This document shows positions 62,067 to 64,000 of a stretch of 64,000 bases of DNA, piece by piece. The stretch covers positions 388,779-452,778 of the forward strand of contig QANU01006283.1 of NCBI GenBank assembly GCA_003254905.1, written 5' to 3'. Below the pieces are notes generated by a model. That model ran no database searches. It saw only the letters and a program-made list of their open reading frames with translations, and had not been told where the DNA came from. The first letter of the stretch is position 1. The number at the start of each line of letters is the position of its first letter. The stretch comes from Nissolia schottii. Lineage: Eukaryota > Streptophyta > Magnoliopsida > Fabales > Fabaceae. The position numbers and the translations under genes were made by a program.

Positions 62067-64000
62067 GCATTATGTCGATTTAACACTTGCATAACTAAAC
62101 TTCACACTCATTTATGCAATGTTCACCCGATATCAATTGTGGTATCTAAAAGCTATGTTGAAGTGATGGATCTATAAGGTGTTACTGCTATGGCTTAGGA
62201 CGTGTTGTCCCAAAGTTAACTATTTGTCTTTGAATGTGTAAAGCCCTCAATGCCTACAAAGAAATGTTCAAACAATAACCATTTTTGGTAAGGGCTACAC
62301 TTGGTTATATAGGGAAAACTCCTACTACTTTTTCATTATGCCCATATTTCCCTCTTTAGACTGTGAGGCCTTGGAATATAGCCCTTTATGAGAATTGAAT
62401 GAATTTGCCTTATGCCAAACACACACCCCACATGTCATAAGGCCTATTTTTAATGTAAAAGTTAGGTGCATTTATTTTATCTAATATCAGTCCAAATCAT
62501 GAGGCAAGCGTGAGGAAACAAAGGGAATAAGTGTGTGGCAAAACAGTGTAGTCATTGAAAGGTTGGAAACAACTTAATACAGTAACTTGTTCACTAAGAA
62601 ATCTTGCTCATCTTTTTTTCTCCCTTACTTTCATGTTCAATTATAATACATGAAACTATATTTTCAACACATTACACACTTTTAGAGTGGTGGAGAGGAA
62701 TTAAGGTTCATAGTATTTACAATATAAAGCACCATGCTAAGGTGGCCTCAACTGTGGACAAAAACTAGAATATCAACTTTTGTATTGAGAAGTAGCACAT
62801 AATTACGAGAAGAAAAAAAAAAGACTAGTGATTTAACTATGTCAGAAGGAGCTTTAGGTGAGAAAAGAAAAGGGATCAAATGCAAGATATTTTGATTGAA
62901 CACAGTAGAATAATATCCAAAATAATATTAGGAGAAAACATTATTAAAAGCCATTCACTTTAATTAGTCTCGCTGAAATTTTCATTTTTACAAAACCACG
63001 GTTTGAACATTGAAATAAAAACTATTCATGAAACATACCCTCGCTGATGTAATGCTTATTGAAATAGTTGCAGAAATCAGAGGATTCTGTTTTTCTGCTC
63101 TGAAAGAGCTACGGGGCTTAAGGGAATGGTGAATATTTCTTTAAAGAAAAAGTAAACTTATGGTGCTCACAACCACGTATAATTAAAAAAAAAAGAAACA
63201 GAAGCGAAAACCTCGTGTATTTATATGAATTTATTTGTATTACTCTCTTTTTCCTTTTTTTTTTGGACATTTTTCAAGAGGCTTTATGAGTTAAGTTATA
63301 CTATGATAGATTCCACCACAGTGAACTCCACGTCTATATGAGCAAGAGTTGTCACATTTAATTGTCATCCTATCATTATTGTTATGAATTATTTTCTCTA
63401 TCTAATATTACATGTCATTTTTTATAATTACATACATATTAAAAAATTAATTAATTTGCGCATACTCAAAGAAAACATTATGTGTTTAGACTAAGTTATC
63501 ATTCAAATAAGTGTTATGAAAAATTATAATACAACTAATAGAACAATAGAGAACTCATAATAAATAGGAGCATAATTTTTTAATATAATCAAACGACAAA
63601 GTAATTTTAGACAAAGTTTTAAATAAAAAAATAACATGTAATTAGATTTTTTTTTTTTTTAAAAAGAGTATCAGTTAAACATTAGTCAAGAGCATTTTAA
63701 GATGATCCTTAAAAGATGTAAAAAAAAAAAGAAAAAAAGCATAGCAAATAACATTATTCTATTTACTATGCATTTGGGAAGAGTTTGCACCTAGACTATG
63801 CTTCTCCACTAAACATGTGCACTTTTCCCACTACAGCATAAAGGAAAATATTAGATAACAAGGCAGCACCGCAACACAGGTAGGGCTCCAAAAATCCGTC
63901 ACAAAAACAATGGGCCCCAATTTGATATTTGGACAATTTTTCCTGTACATGGGGCCCAACCAAGGGAACGAAAAACTACAGAAAGCTTGAGATGCCACCT
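62067..64000. other. AT-rich spacer to the end of the window
   Basis: No gene, RNA or defined repeat recognised. Confidence 0.35.

Overview
This is nuclear DNA of a flowering plant, most likely a legume. It has widely spaced intron-containing genes, AT-rich introns and spacers, GT-AG splice sites, and many decayed retroelements, MITEs, SINEs and Mutator-like elements. The predicted proteins resemble soybean-type proteins as I remember them, and no database was searched. Six host genes look intact when their exons are joined by eye: a DUF1639 protein (4791-5822, +), a DUF1645-like protein (10041-10778, -), an AMSH1-type JAMM deubiquitinase in 14 exons (17006-24020, -), a receptor-like cytoplasmic kinase in 5 exons (39179-42357, +), 40S ribosomal protein eS7 in 5 coding exons plus a leader intron (45347-46646, -), and an R2R3-MYB in 3 exons (53792-55088, -). 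They are functionally unrelated and there is no operon-like organisation.

Layout. 1-2530: LTR and 3' end of a Ty3/gypsy-type element, followed by an 847-bp near-perfect duplication whose two copies abut at a single N, which is probably an assembly artefact. 4.5-5.9 kb: the DUF1639 gene. 7.1-13.5 kb: two inverted copies of one MITE bracket the DUF1645-like gene and a Mutator-like element carrying a broken piece of a tonoplast sugar transporter gene. 17.0-24.0 kb: the AMSH1 gene, with a truncated LINE and a tandem repeat in one intron. 24.3-25.5 kb: a Pack-MULE with long terminal inverted repeats, a 9-bp target-site duplication and a captured histone H2A.W exon, lying just upstream of AMSH1. 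28.3-32.8 kb: Ty1/copia remnants, including one element with both LTRs and a 5-bp target-site duplication and with a gypsy-type LTR nested inside it. 39.2-47.6 kb: the kinase and eS7 genes, with a SINE and TIR elements. 49.3-53.5 kb: an Athila-like Ty3/gypsy remnant. 53.8-55.1 kb: the MYB gene with a small foldback element in intron 2. From 55.1 kb to the end I see only MITE-like sequence, simple repeats and unassigned AT-rich DNA.

The most notable result is two separate transposon-like elements within about 14 kb, each carrying a recognisable fragment of a host gene (a tonoplast sugar transporter C-terminus and a histone H2A.W core exon). The second sits in the likely promoter region of AMSH1. 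No CRISPR array, rRNA or intact tRNA gene was seen.
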